Shown: positions 8,411 through 20,115, counted from the first letter of the stretch. The stretch: 64,000 nt of DNA from Phaeacidiphilus oryzae TH49 (GCF_000744815.1 NZ_JQMQ01000005.1:2550055-2614054); one strand, 5' to 3'. The notes: generated by a model not told the origin, from the letters alone. Made by a program: numbers and translations.

Positions 8411-11350
8411 TCAAGTGGTGGGCGCCGTCGACGACTTGGTGGTGGTGAGGGAGGGCGCCGCCGCCGTGGTCGGCGAGTTGACCGTCGGATTCGCCGCCGA
8501 GGTCGACGGCGTGGTGGTCGGTCCGGCGACGCTCGGCGGGGGCTTCGTGGTGGGCGGCGCGGTGGTCGGCGGCGCCGTGGTCGGAGGCGGAGTGGTCGGC
8601 GGCTTCGTCGTCGGGGGCGCCGTCGGCGTCGGGCTCTTGGTCCTGGTCTGGGTCGGGCGCGGCGTCGTCCCGCCCGTCGTCGGACGGACCGTCGTCGGCC
8701 GCGATCCGGAGGTCGGCCCCGCCGGCGGCGGCAGCACCCCGCCGGTACCGGAGGCCGCGGGGCCCGTCGTCGGTCCATAACCGCCCGCGCCCCCGCCGCC
8801 GAAGGTGGTCGGGTTGCCGGCGCCGCCCGTGGTGGCGCCGTTGCCGGTGCCGTTCCGGCTGCCCGGTGCGGACGGCGAGGGGCTGAGCCCCGGCGTCTTC
8901 TGCCCCGGGGTGCTCGCCGAGGGCACCGGCGCGACGTTCAGCGGGGCGTTGTCCGAGCCGTTCCCGTGGGTCCCCGCGCCCAGCGCGACCACCGAGGCGA
9001 GCGCCCCCAGCAGTACCGCCCCGGACGCCGCCGCGGCCATGTTCCGGCGGGTGATCAGCCCGTGGCCCCAGCCCGAGGGCTCGGGGACGGCCGGCCCGGG
9101 GAAGTCCGGGCCGCCGCCGGGCGCACCCGGCGCACCGGGCCCGCCCGCGCCGGGAGCCGTCCTCGACCCGGGCGCGGGCGGCGGCGCCGGCACGCCCGCG
9201 CCGGCGCCCGCGCTCCGGCTCCGCCCCGCGCCCGCTCCGCCGCCCGCGGACTGGAAGACCCCGAGCCGCCGCGTCCGGTGCTGCGGAAGCGACCCCGCCG
9301 GCAGCCCCTGGGCGGCCGTGGAGACCCCCAGCAGCTCCAGCACGGTCCTGCCCGCGGCCACCCCGCGGGTGTCGCCCAGCGCCCCGCGCAGCGCCACCGC
9401 GGACTCCAGCTCGGCCCGCGCCCGGTCGTACGCCCCGACGCAGAACGCCAGCACGCCCAACTCGTGGTGGAACCAGGCCTCCTCGGCCACCGCGCGGTTG
9501 GTCCTGGCGGCCTCCAGGCCGTACCGCAGGGTGCGCTCCCAGGCGCTCCAGCGCAGCGCCAGCGCGAAGCAGGGCGCGGCCGAGCGGGCCAGCCGCACGA
9601 CCGCCCCGTGGCCGCCCGTGTCCCGCACCGCCTGCAGCGCGGCGAGCAGCACCTCGGCCTCGTCCGAGACCTGGTCGGCCATCACCGCGGAGTGCCCCGT
9701 CCACCAGGCGAAATGGCGGACCGCATCCTGGACGGTCCGGACCGACTCGACGTCCTCGACGGCGTCCCCGGCGAGCATCTCGGCCACGCCCTCGGCGAGC
9801 CGCAGATGGGTGCCCACGCGGGTGGCGAGGCCGCACTCGACCAGCTCCCGCAGCGCGGCCTCGCCGTGGCCGACCTCGGCCAGCGCGGCCAGGTGCGGGG
9901 CGGCGGGGCACTCGCCGCCGAGCGCGGCGGCCAGCCGCAGCGTCCGCCGGGCCTCCGGGCCGAGCCCGGCGGCCAGGCGGAGCGCAGGCGGGGCGCTGTC
10001 CGCGATGTCCGGCAGGGGACCCAGCAGGTCCACGGAGGCCGCGGCCGCCGCACGGCCGCCGGAGTCCGCGGCCGCTCCCCCGCCCGGGCCAGGACCGGCC
10101 ATCGCGTCGAAGAGTCCGCCCGCGAAGCCCTCGGGCACCCCCCGCGCCCGGTAGCCCGCCCGCGGATCCCGCGGCAGCACCGGCAGCGGCCTGGTCGGCC
10201 CCTCCGGGTCCACCGCGGCGGCGCTCCGGTCCGCCCGGGCCGCGTCCCGGTGCCGCAGCACCGCCGCGGCCTGGACGAAGCGCAGCGGCAGCCCGCCGGA
10301 CTCGAACCACAGGTCGGCGGCCCAGGCCTGCTCCTCGTCGGTGAGCGGCCGCCCGGTCCGCTCGGAGAGCAGCCGCAGCGCGCCCTCCCGGGAGAGGCCG
10401 CGGAGCACCGCGTCCTCCATCCGGGAGTCGGGCACCGGCGGCGGCACGTCCGGGGTCGCCGAGACCAGGAAGGCGCACTCCGGCGCGGTCTCCAGCAGCT
10501 CCTCCAGCAGCTCGCCGCCGCACTCCAGGTCGTCGATCACCACCACCGCGCCCACCTCCCGCAGCAGTACGCGGAGTTGGGCCCGGTCCGGGCGGAAGCG
10601 CGGCCGGCCGGGGCTGCCGTCGCCGCGGAAGAGCGGCGGCGCGGTGGCCGCGAAGAGGTCCTGGAGGAGGTCGTTGACCGTGCGCCGGTACCCGGCCAGC
10701 CGGACCACCCCGTTGGGCGCCAGCCCCTCCGCCGAGGCGGCCAGGAGGGACAGCACGGCCGACTTGCCGGAGCCGCGCGGTCCGGTGACCCGCACCGAGC
10801 GGCCCTGCGCCAGCAGGGTGCTGAGCCGCCGGCATTCGGCGACCCGCTCCAGCAGCGGCCCGTTCTCGGCCTCCGCAGCGCCCGCCACGGCCTGCCCGCG
10901 CAGCCCTGGCTGCCCTGGCTGCCCTGGGGCGAGCGCGGGCAGCGGCACCGTCTCTGGTTCCTCCCAGCCGGCCGTGGAGAAGGCGTCGGCGGAGGCACCC
11001 GGGCGGCGCTCCGGCGGGCAGGGCTCGACGGTGGTCCCGCCCGGTGTGTCGACGGTGAGCAGCAGGTCGCCTGAGATGACGGCGGCCGGTCCGGTCAGCC
11101 CGCGCGGGCCGCCGCTCTCCGCACGCGGGCGCACGGCGGTGACGGCGGTCGAGGTGACCGGCTCGCCGGCGCCGGCGGGTCCGTCGTCGGTGCCGGCGGT
11201 GGATTCCGACGGTATGTACTCCCGGTGCTCCGGAAAACCCGATGCGGTCTCGTCCGAGCGCGACTCGTCGTCACGGCCCGCGGCCGACCCGTAAGCCCCC
11301 CCGACGGGTTCTCTCCCGCTGTCCCCGGGTCCACCTGTACGTGGCTTCAT
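8411..11350 (-). CDS. Large P-loop ATPase with transmembrane segment and Pro/Thr-rich tail
   Basis: About 979 residues. A disordered acidic N-terminus is followed near residue 188 by a P-loop (GPRGSGKSA) and a Walker-B-like VVVIDDLECG, then an AAA/STAND-like helical region and an array of Ala/Leu/Arg-rich helices resembling a TPR solenoid (about 540-690). Near residue 770 there is one hydrophobic segment (AAASGAVLLGALASVVALGA) and after it about 180 residues rich in Pro, Thr, Ser and Gly with repeated PPTT units. This order implies a cytoplasmic ATPase and an exported, wall-spanning tail. ATG 11350 is chosen because GGGGCGGA precedes it; a GTG at 11377 is possible. Such proteins are conserved near nucS in Streptomyces; the role is unknown. 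Confidence 0.75.
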   Translation of the reverse strand: MKPRTGGPGDSGREPVGGAYGSAAGRDDESRSDETASGFPEHREYIPSESTAGTDDGPAGAGEPVTSTAVTAVRPRAESGGPRGLTGPAAVISGDLLLTVDTPGGTTVEPCPPERRPGASADAFSTAGWEEPETVPLPALAPGQPGQPGLRGQAVAGAAEAENGPLLERVAECRRLSTLLAQGRSVRVTGPRGSGKSAVLSLLAASAEGLAPNGVVRLAGYRRTVNDLLQDLFAATAPPLFRGDGSPGRPRFRPDRAQLRVLLREVGAVVVIDDLECGGELLEELLETAPECAFLVSATPDVPPPVPDSRMEDAVLRGLSREGALRLLSERTGRPLTDEEQAWAADLWFESGGLPLRFVQAAAVLRHRDAARADRSAAAVDPEGPTRPLPVLPRDPRAGYRARGVPEGFAGGLFDAMAGPGPGGGAAADSGGRAAAAASVDLLGPLPDIADSAPPALRLAAGLGPEARRTLRLAAALGGECPAAPHLAALAEVGHGEAALRELVECGLATRVGTHLRLAEGVAEMLAGDAVEDVESVRTVQDAVRHFAWWTGHSAVMADQVSDEAEVLLAALQAVRDTGGHGAVVRLARSAAPCFALALRWSAWERTLRYGLEAARTNRAVAEEAWFHHELGVLAFCVGAYDRARAELESAVALRGALGDTRGVAAGRTVLELLGVSTAAQGLPAGSLPQHRTRRLGVFQSAGGGAGAGRSRSAGAGAGVPAPPPAPGSRTAPGAGGPGAPGAPGGGPDFPGPAVPEPSGWGHGLITRRNMAAAASGAVLLGALASVVALGAGTHGNGSDNAPLNVAPVPSASTPGQKTPGLSPSPSAPGSRNGTGNGATTGGAGNPTTFGGGGAGGYGPTTGPAASGTGGVLPPPAGPTSGSRPTTVRPTTGGTTPRPTQTRTKSPTPTAPPTTKPPTTPPPTTAPPTTAPPTTKPPPSVAGPTTTPSTSAANPTVNSPTTAAAPSLTTTKSSTAPTT

Positions 11351-11519
11351 GATGTTGTTCCGCCCCCCATCCCGCACTCAGCAGTGCCGGGATCCCAACG
11401 CTAGACCTACCCGGCGTCCGCACCAAGGGGTGGGAAAGCCGGTACGCCTGTCCCGGTTCCAGTGTGACAGCCCGTCAGACGGGCGGCAGCGAGTTGGCCG
11501 GAGAGCGCCGGAGGCGTGG

Positions 11520-11852
11520 TCAGAGGGCCGCGTGCGCCGCGCCTGCCGGCTGCGGCTCCATCCCCTCGATGGCCAGGATCCGGTGCAGCTTGGTCGCCAC
11601 GAGCAGCCGCTGCAGCTGCGGCGGCACCCCGCGCAGCACCAGCCGGCGGCCGCTGCGGCCGGCCCGGCGGTGGGTGCCCATGATGACGCCGAGGCCGGTG
11701 GCGTCCCAGGACTCCAGCGCCTTGAGGTCGAGGATCAGGTCTCCCTCGCCGCCGTCGACGGCGTCGTGGAGGCGAACCCGCGCGTCGGCGGCCGTGCGGA
11801 CGTCCAGGCGCCCCTCGATGGCCAGCTCGGCCCGGTCGCCAGTGATCCGCAT
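11520..11852 (-). CDS. STAS-domain protein (anti-sigma factor antagonist-like)
   Basis: A single STAS domain of 110 residues, as in SpoIIAA/RsbV-type partner-switching proteins that bind an anti-sigma kinase. ATG 11852 is used because GGAGGG lies 9 nt upstream and the domain starts at once (MRITGDRAELAIEGRLDVR). The conserved loop reads SWDATGLGVIMG; classical antagonists have Asp-Ser-Ser-Gly there with the first Ser phosphorylated. Here that Ser is Ala and the second is Thr, so standard phospho-control is doubtful. No anti-sigma kinase gene is adjacent. Confidence 0.85.
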   Translation of the reverse strand: MRITGDRAELAIEGRLDVRTAADARVRLHDAVDGGEGDLILDLKALESWDATGLGVIMGTHRRAGRSGRRLVLRGVPPQLQRLLVATKLHRILAIEGMEPQPAGAAHAAL

Positions 11853-12036
11853 CCGCTGAGTCCCTCCGCTCGCCACCGTTGTGACCGCCGTGCGCCGTCC
11901 CGGGCTCTCCGGCTCTCCGTCCCGGTCCGATCAGCCTGCCGCTCGAATGGCCGACCGTCATCTCATCTCATCCGACGCATGTCTGACGCCGAACCAGGTA
12001 CTGAGGTTGCGGTACTCGACCAGATCTGGGGCTTTT

Positions 12037-12052
12037 TCACTCGTCCGAGTGA
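12037..12052. promoter_or_regulatory. 16-bp palindrome TCACTCG-TC-CGAGTGA
   Basis: Perfect 7-bp arms around a 2-nt centre within the 419-bp gap (11853-12271) between the divergent STAS gene and the small membrane protein gene. The TCAC-N8-GTGA form resembles the site I recall for the developmental regulator BldM; that link is inference. Nothing else was recognised in the gap. Confidence 0.4.
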
Positions 12053-12271
12053 GAATGCTCGTCCGGTACCGCGAGCGCACTACAACAGGCTGCCCAAGAA
12101 AGCGGTAAAACTCCACGGTTCCACGCCGACGTGAGGAAGTTCACTGGGCGCGAGGCGCCCAACCGGGCGATCTCCCGGGGCACTTCCCCCGGCTGAATTC
12201 CCCCCGGACACAATCGGCCTCTCGGGTAGAGAATAGAACTCAAGATCCAAACCGACCGGGGGACGACGCCT

Positions 12272-12604
12272 ATGTACACCGACAGTCCGCTGGCCGCTCT
12301 CGCCCTGCCGCTGATCGTGGTCGCCGTGCTGTTCCTGCTGCTGCGCTGGACGTGGTCGCGCAGCCGCTCCTCGGTGGCCCACCGGCAGTCGCGGCGCGGC
12401 GCGCCGGGCGACTACGGGCTGCTGACGCCGGTGGCCGCGCCCGGGGACGCCGAGGAGGCGCGGCGGATGTCCGGCCGGCTGCGGGCCGCGGGCATCCGGC
12501 ACACCGTGGCCAACACCACCGAGGGCCCCCGGCTGATGGTCTTCGAGGCGGACGCGGAGCGCTCCCGCGAGGTGCTCGGCCTGGTGGAGCCGGGCGACTC
12601 CTGA
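12272..12604 (+). CDS. Small membrane-anchored DUF2007-like protein
   Basis: A 110-residue protein with an N-terminal membrane segment (about residues 8-26) and a short basic stretch, then a soluble domain (GLLTPVAAPGDAEEARRMSG to VLGLVEPGDS). The soluble part has the ferredoxin-like pattern of DUF2007/putative signal-transducing proteins, in which a residue pair interpolates between two strands. GGGGGA precedes the ATG. Function unknown; the family assignment is tentative. Confidence 0.65.
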   Translation: MYTDSPLAALALPLIVVAVLFLLLRWTWSRSRSSVAHRQSRRGAPGDYGLLTPVAAPGDAEEARRMSGRLRAAGIRHTVANTTEGPRLMVFEADAERSREVLGLVEPGDS

Positions 12605-12653
12605 CGCGGCCGGAGCGCCGGACCGCCGGACCGCCGGACCGCCAGTCCTTCGG

Positions 12654-12697
12654 CCCTTCCGCACGTCAGCCCTTCCGCACGTCAGCCCTTCCGCACG
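12654..12697. repeat. 16-bp tandem repeat over the 3' end of the TetR gene
   Basis: Two full units CCCTTCCGCACGTCAG (12654-12669, 12670-12685) and a third partial unit. The second unit contains the stop codon of the TetR gene (12682-12684), so the repeat grew from coding sequence. An 8-bp GACCGCCG-type repeat lies just before it (12621-12643). Confidence 0.7.
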
Positions 12698-13320
12698 GCG
12701 TACTCCAGCACCTCGTCGCTCAGCAGCGACTCCAGTACGTCGAGCCGGTCCAGCGCCGACCGGACGATCTCGTCCACCGGCTCCTCGGCCAGCACCCGCC
12801 GCCCGATCTCGCCCAGCACGTCCCGCTGCGCCCAGGCGATCTGACTCGCCACCAGGTCGGTGCGGACGTCCTCCGGCCCGGTGCCGAGCTCCTCGTGCAG
12901 CGCGGCGGCGAAGGCCTCGGCCATCTCCCGGCCGATGGTGTGCATCCGCAGACTCAGCGAGTCGGAGGCCAGCACCATCCGCATGAAGTGGGCGAAGTGC
13001 CCGCTCAGCCCGAGCGTCGGGTCCCGGTTCTCGATCTCCTCGCGCAGCCCGCGCAGCACCGCGCGGGCCGCCGACTCCCCCGGCCGCCGCTCGCTCAGCA
13101 GCCGCACCAGGCGCTGCCGCTGCGCCTCGCCGCGGTCCAGGCAGAGGTCCTCCTTGCTGGGGAAGTAGTTGTAGACGGTGTTCACCGAGACGTCGGCGGC
13201 CCGCGCGACGTCCGCGACGGTCACCGTCACGAACCCGCGCTCCAGGAACAGTCCGGTGGCGATGTCCGAGATCCGCTGCCGCGTCTCCCGCTTCTTCCGT
13301 GCTCGAAGGCCCTCCTCCAT
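12682..13320 (-). CDS. TetR-family transcriptional regulator
   Basis: A 212-residue regulator. The N-terminal helix-turn-helix is typical: TRQRISDIATGLFLERGF then VTVADVARAADVSVNTVYNY and FPSKEDL (about residues 13-61). The C-terminal ligand domain is all-helical and not assignable to a ligand. It is divergent from the ABC-like ATPase at 13395 (74-bp gap), its most likely target along with its own promoter. Confidence 0.9.
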   Translation of the reverse strand: MEEGLRARKKRETRQRISDIATGLFLERGFVTVTVADVARAADVSVNTVYNYFPSKEDLCLDRGEAQRQRLVRLLSERRPGESAARAVLRGLREEIENRDPTLGLSGHFAHFMRMVLASDSLSLRMHTIGREMAEAFAAALHEELGTGPEDVRTDLVASQIAWAQRDVLGEIGRRVLAEEPVDEIVRSALDRLDVLESLLSDEVLEYAVRKG

Positions 13321-13394
13321 GCCCCCAGCCTAACTGGGATCACTTGAATTTTGGAGTGGTTGCAGTTTTCTTCCGGCTCTGCTTATGTGGTCCC

Positions 13395-14096
13395 ATGGCC
13401 CAACTCCGCGCCGCCTCGACCGCCCTCTCCTCCGCTCCACCCCCCGCCCTCGACGTCCACCGCCTCCGCTGGGGCGGCGCCGGGCGGCCGCTGGACCTCC
13501 GGCTGCTCCCGGGCGAGGCGGTGGCCGTGGTGGCGGCGCAGGACGAGCCGGAGAGCGCCGAGCGGGCGCGGGGACTGCTGCGGGTGCTGGCGGGGGCCGA
13601 GCCGGCGCTGGGCGGCCTGTTCGCGGTGGCCGGCCGGGAGCTCTCCGGGGACCGGGCGGAGGCGCGCTGGCTGACCGGTCTGGCCGGGCCCCCGCCGTAC
13701 GGCACGGCCGCGTGGGCCGGCGACACGACGCTGGGCGCGGCGCTGGTCTCGCACGGCCAGCTGATGCGCCTCTCCCGCGGCCAGGCCCGGGACAGGGCCG
13801 CGGAGTTGGCCTTCGACCTGGAGCTGGTCCCACTGCTCGAACTGGGCTGGGACGAGCTCACCCCGGGCGAGCTGCTGCGGGCGCGGATCGCGCTGGCGAT
13901 GCTCCACCGGCCGGCCGTGCTGCTGCTGGACGACCCGGCGGCGGGGCTCTCCCCGCAGGAGGGCGAGGAACTGCGGGCGCTGCTGCGGATGCTGCGCGAC
14001 CCGGCCGGGGCGGACGGCGGGGTCGCCGTCCTCCTCACCACCCCCGACCTCTCCTCGGTGGCCCTGCTGGCCGACCGGGCGGTGCCGCTGCCCTAG
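13395..14096 (+). CDS. ABC-like ATPase without a canonical Walker A motif
   Basis: A 233-residue protein with ABC-ATPase architecture but a degenerate nucleotide site. Where Walker A is expected the sequence reads PGEAVAVVAAQDEPESAERA, with no GxxGxGKS/T. The signature region (LTPGELLRARIALAMLHRPA) and a Walker-B-like LLLLDDPAAGLS remain, the latter with Asp in the catalytic Glu position, and the usual switch His is missing (LLTTPDLSS). Start ATG 13395 is used; an upstream extension would overlap the TetR promoter. No permease is adjacent. It may be a non-hydrolysing regulatory subunit, or one half of a heterodimer. Confidence 0.75.
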   Translation: MAQLRAASTALSSAPPPALDVHRLRWGGAGRPLDLRLLPGEAVAVVAAQDEPESAERARGLLRVLAGAEPALGGLFAVAGRELSGDRAEARWLTGLAGPPPYGTAAWAGDTTLGAALVSHGQLMRLSRGQARDRAAELAFDLELVPLLELGWDELTPGELLRARIALAMLHRPAVLLLDDPAAGLSPQEGEELRALLRMLRDPAGADGGVAVLLTTPDLSSVALLADRAVPLP

Positions 14097-14130
14097 GGGG
14101 TGGGAACCCCCAGGGGGCGCTGCGCCTCCC

Positions 14131-14703
14131 CTAGCGGTTCTCCCCCGGGACCCAGAGGACGTCCCCCCGCTCCTTGTTGGCCGTCCTGGCCAGGATGAAG
14201 AGGAGGTCGGAGAGCCGGTTGAGGTACTTCGCGGTCAGCGGGTTGACGCCGTCGCCGTACTCCGCGATCGCCGCCCAGGTGGAGCGCTCGGCACGGCGGA
14301 CGACCGTGCAGGCGAAGTGCAGCTGGGCGGCCGCCGGGGTGCCGCCGGGGAGGATGAAGCTGCGCAGCTTCTCCAGCTCGGCCAGGTAGCGGTCGCAGTC
14401 CGCCTCCAGGCGGTCGATGTACGACTGGAGGACGCGCAGCGGGGGGTACTTGGGGTTCTCCACCACCGGGGTGGAGAGGTCGGCGCCGACGTCGAAGAGG
14501 TCGTTCTGGATCCGGGTCAGCACGGCGACCACGTCCTCGCCGAGACCCCCGCCGGCGACGGCCACGCCGATGGCGGCGTTCGCCTCGTTGGCGTCCGCGT
14601 AGGCGTTCAGCCGCGAGTCGTTCTTGGACGTCCGACTCATGTCGCCGAGTGCGGTCGTCCCGTCGTCCCCGGTCCGGGTGTAGATACGGGTGAGATTAAC
14701 CAT
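14131..14703 (-). CDS. Cob(I)yrinic acid a,c-diamide adenosyltransferase (PduO type)
   Basis: Transfers the adenosyl group of ATP to cob(I)alamin to make coenzyme B12. The 190-residue protein has the PduO-type N-terminal ATP motif TRTGDDGTTALGDMSRTSK, then AYADANEANAAIG, the conserved VRRAERSTW, and KYLNRLSDLLFILAR near the C-terminus; length fits the family. No other cobalamin gene is adjacent and no B12 riboswitch was seen upstream. Confidence 0.93.
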   Translation of the reverse strand: MVNLTRIYTRTGDDGTTALGDMSRTSKNDSRLNAYADANEANAAIGVAVAGGGLGEDVVAVLTRIQNDLFDVGADLSTPVVENPKYPPLRVLQSYIDRLEADCDRYLAELEKLRSFILPGGTPAAAQLHFACTVVRRAERSTWAAIAEYGDGVNPLTAKYLNRLSDLLFILARTANKERGDVLWVPGENR

Positions 14704-14776
14704 GCCCGACAGCGTATGGCCGCCCGCGATCCACGGCCCCCGTGGGCGGCGGACGACCGCGCGGGACGGACGTGGG

Positions 14777-15313
14777 CTAGGCGACGTTGACGCGCTGGCC
14801 GGGAGGTGCCGCCTCCAGCCACGCCAGGAATCCGGTCAGGGCGTCCTCGCTCATCGCGAGTTCGATCGGCTCGCCGTCGACGCGGGCGCTCAGCACCACC
14901 GCGCCGGACAGCAGGGCGAGCTCCTCCTGCCCCTCCGGCGTCCGCCGGGACACCACCTCGATCAGCGGCCGCCGCAGCACCCGCCGCGGCCTCGGCGAGT
15001 AGCTGAAGACCCGGAACCACTCCAGGTCGTCGCCGTTGTACCGGGCCACGCCGAAGACCCAGCCCTTGCCGTCCCCCGCCGACGCGGCGGCCTGTTCGGC
15101 CCCCGACTCGGGGACGTCCGAGGGCGCCTCCTGCGCGGCCGCCTCGGCGGCGGTCACCGCCGCGATCTCCGCGGCCTCCGGCATCCGCAACCGCAGCGAG
15201 CAGTCGAAGGTACCGCCCACCCGCTGGATCAGCCGCCTCCGCACCGCGAAGGCGCTCAGCCCCGCAAGTGCGACCACGACCACCACCGCGGCCACAACCA
15301 GGGCGAGGACCAT
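14777..15313 (-). CDS. DUF2550 family membrane protein
   Basis: A 178-residue protein with an N-terminal membrane helix (about residues 2-24), the hallmark RRRLIQRVGGTFDCSLR right after it, a variable Ala/Glu-rich insert, and a globular domain starting GWVFGVARYNGDDLEWFRVF. This matches DUF2550, found beside atpC in actinomycetes. The start ATG 15313 has AGGAGG 9 nt upstream; the alternative GTG 15319 would leave too short a spacing. Function unknown. Confidence 0.88.
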   Translation of the reverse strand: MVLALVVAAVVVVVALAGLSAFAVRRRLIQRVGGTFDCSLRLRMPEAAEIAAVTAAEAAAQEAPSDVPESGAEQAAASAGDGKGWVFGVARYNGDDLEWFRVFSYSPRPRRVLRRPLIEVVSRRTPEGQEELALLSGAVVLSARVDGEPIELAMSEDALTGFLAWLEAAPPGQRVNVA

Positions 15314-15384
15314 GCCCACCGACCTCCTCGCCTACGCGAACGACCACCGACAACAGATCAACAGACCTACCGCGTCAACCGATG

Positions 15385-15423
15385 CAGCGGTCCCGGGGTC
15401 ACTCTCGTGCCCCGGGACCGCTG
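15385..15423. terminator. Terminator of the atp operon
   Basis: Perfect 14-bp stem, CAGCGGTCCCGGGG at 15385-15398 with its complement at 15410-15423, and an 11-nt loop. It lies 67 nt beyond the atpC stop in the direction of transcription. Confidence 0.75.
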
Positions 15424-15489
15424 TTCCGCTCGACTGCCTGTCCGCCTCCGGACGGCCGCTTCGGCGCGTCAGCGCGACGTAGCCACCGC

Positions 15490-15867
15490 CTACTTGGCGG
15501 TGTTGGCCGCCGCCAGAAGCCGCACCTCGGCGCGGCGCTGGGCGCCCGCGTCGGTCTCGGCCTTGGCGCGCTCCAGCGCCCGCTCCGCCCGCTCGACGTT
15601 GATCTCGTCGGCGAGTTCGGCGATCTCGGCGAGGATCGACAGCTTGTTGTCCGCGAAGGACAGGAAGCCGCCGTGCACCGCCGCGACCACGGCGCCTCCA
15701 TCGGCCTGCCGGATGGTCACCGGGTCAGACTCCAGCACGCCCAGGACGGGCGTGTGGTTCGCCTGGATACCGATGTCACCGGACTTGGTGCGCGCCAGGA
15801 CGATCGTGGCCTCACCGGCCCAGACCTTGCGGTCCGCCGCGACCAGCTCGACGTGCAGCTCAGCCAA
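15490..15867 (-). CDS. atpC: ATP synthase F1 subunit epsilon
   Basis: Central-stalk subunit that couples rotor to F1 and can inhibit hydrolysis. 125 residues: an N-terminal beta-sandwich (MAELHVELVAADRKVWAGEA, GDIGIQANHTPVLGVLES) and a C-terminal helical hairpin rich in Ala/Glu/Arg. Last gene of the operon, 120 nt after atpD and followed by a terminator. Confidence 0.96.
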   Translation of the reverse strand: MAELHVELVAADRKVWAGEATIVLARTKSGDIGIQANHTPVLGVLESDPVTIRQADGGAVVAAVHGGFLSFADNKLSILAEIAELADEINVERAERALERAKAETDAGAQRRAEVRLLAAANTAK

Positions 15868-15986
15868 CGTAGGCTCCTCGGGTACTGAAGCCCGCCCGTG
15901 AAGGACAGGTTTCGGGAAAGTTTAGCGGTCCGCCCCGGCCGCCCCGAAAAGGGGAGGCCGGGAACGGGTCGGGTGTCCGGTGGGAC

Positions 15987-18345
<2,359 letters not shown>

Positions 18346-18383
18346 GGGTCAGTTCTCGCCTTTCTTTCGGTTCCGGCCTGCCG

Positions 18384-19958
18384 TCAGCCCTGCTCGCCCA
18401 GGAGCTTGCCGGCCGAGGTGGTGAACTCGCTCTTGAAGGCGGAGATCGCCTCCTTCAGCGAGGTGACCGTGCCCTCCTCGAGCTTCCCGGTCTCCACGAT
18501 GGTGGTCAGGATGCCCTTGTGCTCGCGGCGGACGTAGTCCAGGAACTCCCGCTCGAACTTGCGGATGTCCTCGACCGGGACGTCGTCCAGCTCACCGGTG
18601 GTGCCGGCCCAGACCGAGACGACCTGCTCCTCGACCGGGAACGGCGCGTACTGGCCCTGCTTCAGCAGCTCGACCAGGCGCGAACCGCGGCCCAGCTGGG
18701 CCTTGGAGGCGGCGTCCAGGTCGGAGCCGAAGGCGGCGAAGGCCTCCAGCTCGCGGTACTGGGCGAGGTCCAGACGCAGCCGGCCGGCCACCGACTTCAT
18801 GGCCTTGATCTGCGCGGAGCCACCGACTCGGGAGACCGAGATACCGACGTTCACGGCCGGGCGGATACCGGCGTTGAACAGGTCGGACTCCAGGAAGCAC
18901 TGGCCGTCGGTGATGGAGATGACGTTGGTCGGGATGTACGCCGAGACGTCGTTGGCCTTGGTCTCGATGATCGGCAGACCGGTCATCGAGCCGGCCCCCA
19001 GGTCGTCGGAGAGCTTGGCGCAGCGCTCCAGCAGACGCGAGTGGAGGTAGAAGACGTCGCCCGGGTAGGCCTCGCGCCCCGGCGGGCGGCGCAGCAGCAG
19101 GGAGACGGCGCGGTAGGCCTCGGCCTGCTTCGACAGGTCGTCGAAGACGATCAGGACGTGCTTGCCCTGGTACATCCAGTGCTGGCCGATGGCCGAACCG
19201 GTGTACGGAGCCAGGTACTTGAAACCGGCCGGGTCGGACGCCGGAGCCGCCACGATGGTGGTGTACTCCAGGGCGCCGGCCTCCTCCAGCGCGCCGCGGA
19301 CGGACGCGATGGTGGAGCCCTTCTGGCCGACGGCGACGTAGATGCAGCGGACCTGCTTCTCCGGGTCGCCGGAACGCCAGTTGTCCCGCTGGTTGATGAT
19401 CGTGTCGATGCAGACCGCGGTCTTGCCGGTCTGCCGGTCGCCGATGATCAGCTGGCGCTGGCCGCGGCCGATCGGGGTCATCGCGTCGATGGCCTTGATG
19501 CCGGTCTGCAGCGGCTCGTGCACCGACTTGCGGACCATGACGCCCGGGGCCTGCAGCTCCAGCGCGCGGCGCGAGTCGGTCTCGATCTCGCCGAGGCCGT
19601 CGATCGCGTTGCCGAGCGGGTCGACGACGCGGCCCAGGTAGCCCTCGCCGACCGGGACCGAGAGGACCTCGCCCGTGCGGCGGACCGTCTGGCCCTCCTC
19701 GATGCTGCTGAAGTCGCCGAGGATGACCACGCCGATCTCGCGCGTGTCGAGGTTCAGCGCAAGACCGAGGGTGCCGTCCTCGAACTTCAGCAGCTCGTTC
19801 GCCATCGCCGAGGGCAGGCCCTCGACGCGGGCGATGCCGTCCGCGGTGTAGACGACCGTGCCGACCTCTTCACGCGAGGCGGCGTCCGGCTGGTACGACT
19901 GGACGAACGAGTCCAGCGCGTCCCGGATCTCCTCCGGCCGGATCGTGAGCTCCGCCAT
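18384..19958 (-). CDS. atpA: ATP synthase F1 subunit alpha
   Basis: Non-catalytic nucleotide-binding subunit, 524 residues. [20 protein letters not shown] opens the protein; the P-loop is GDRQTGKTA near residue 171, and [14 protein letters not shown] carries the conserved Arg that reaches the catalytic site. Its start is 157 nt after the atpH stop, the longest gap between the F1 genes. Confidence 0.97.
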   Translation of the reverse strand: MAELTIRPEEIRDALDSFVQSYQPDAASREEVGTVVYTADGIARVEGLPSAMANELLKFEDGTLGLALNLDTREIGVVILGDFSSIEEGQTVRRTGEVLSVPVGEGYLGRVVDPLGNAIDGLGEIETDSRRALELQAPGVMVRKSVHEPLQTGIKAIDAMTPIGRGQRQLIIGDRQTGKTAVCIDTIINQRDNWRSGDPEKQVRCIYVAVGQKGSTIASVRGALEEAGALEYTTIVAAPASDPAGFKYLAPYTGSAIGQHWMYQGKHVLIVFDDLSKQAEAYRAVSLLLRRPPGREAYPGDVFYLHSRLLERCAKLSDDLGAGSMTGLPIIETKANDVSAYIPTNVISITDGQCFLESDLFNAGIRPAVNVGISVSRVGGSAQIKAMKSVAGRLRLDLAQYRELEAFAAFGSDLDAASKAQLGRGSRLVELLKQGQYAPFPVEEQVVSVWAGTTGELDDVPVEDIRKFEREFLDYVRREHKGILTTIVETGKLEEGTVTSLKEAISAFKSEFTTSAGKLLGEQG

Positions 19959-20115
19959 CTGGGTTCCCTGCTCTCCTAGTTGCGATCCTCGGCCCGCCCG
20001 TGGAGGGCCGCAAGTATTCGACTCTCGGCCGGCTTCCCGCGGGAACTGCGTCCCGCGGAGGACCGGCCGTCCTTCCCGACCGAGGGTCGGATGCTGCTCC
20101 GCTCTCCTGCGGACC

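Noticed and set aside
14704-14776. Cobalamin riboswitch near the adenosyltransferase gene
   Set aside because: The upstream gap is only 73 nt and shows no B12-box-like conserved core.
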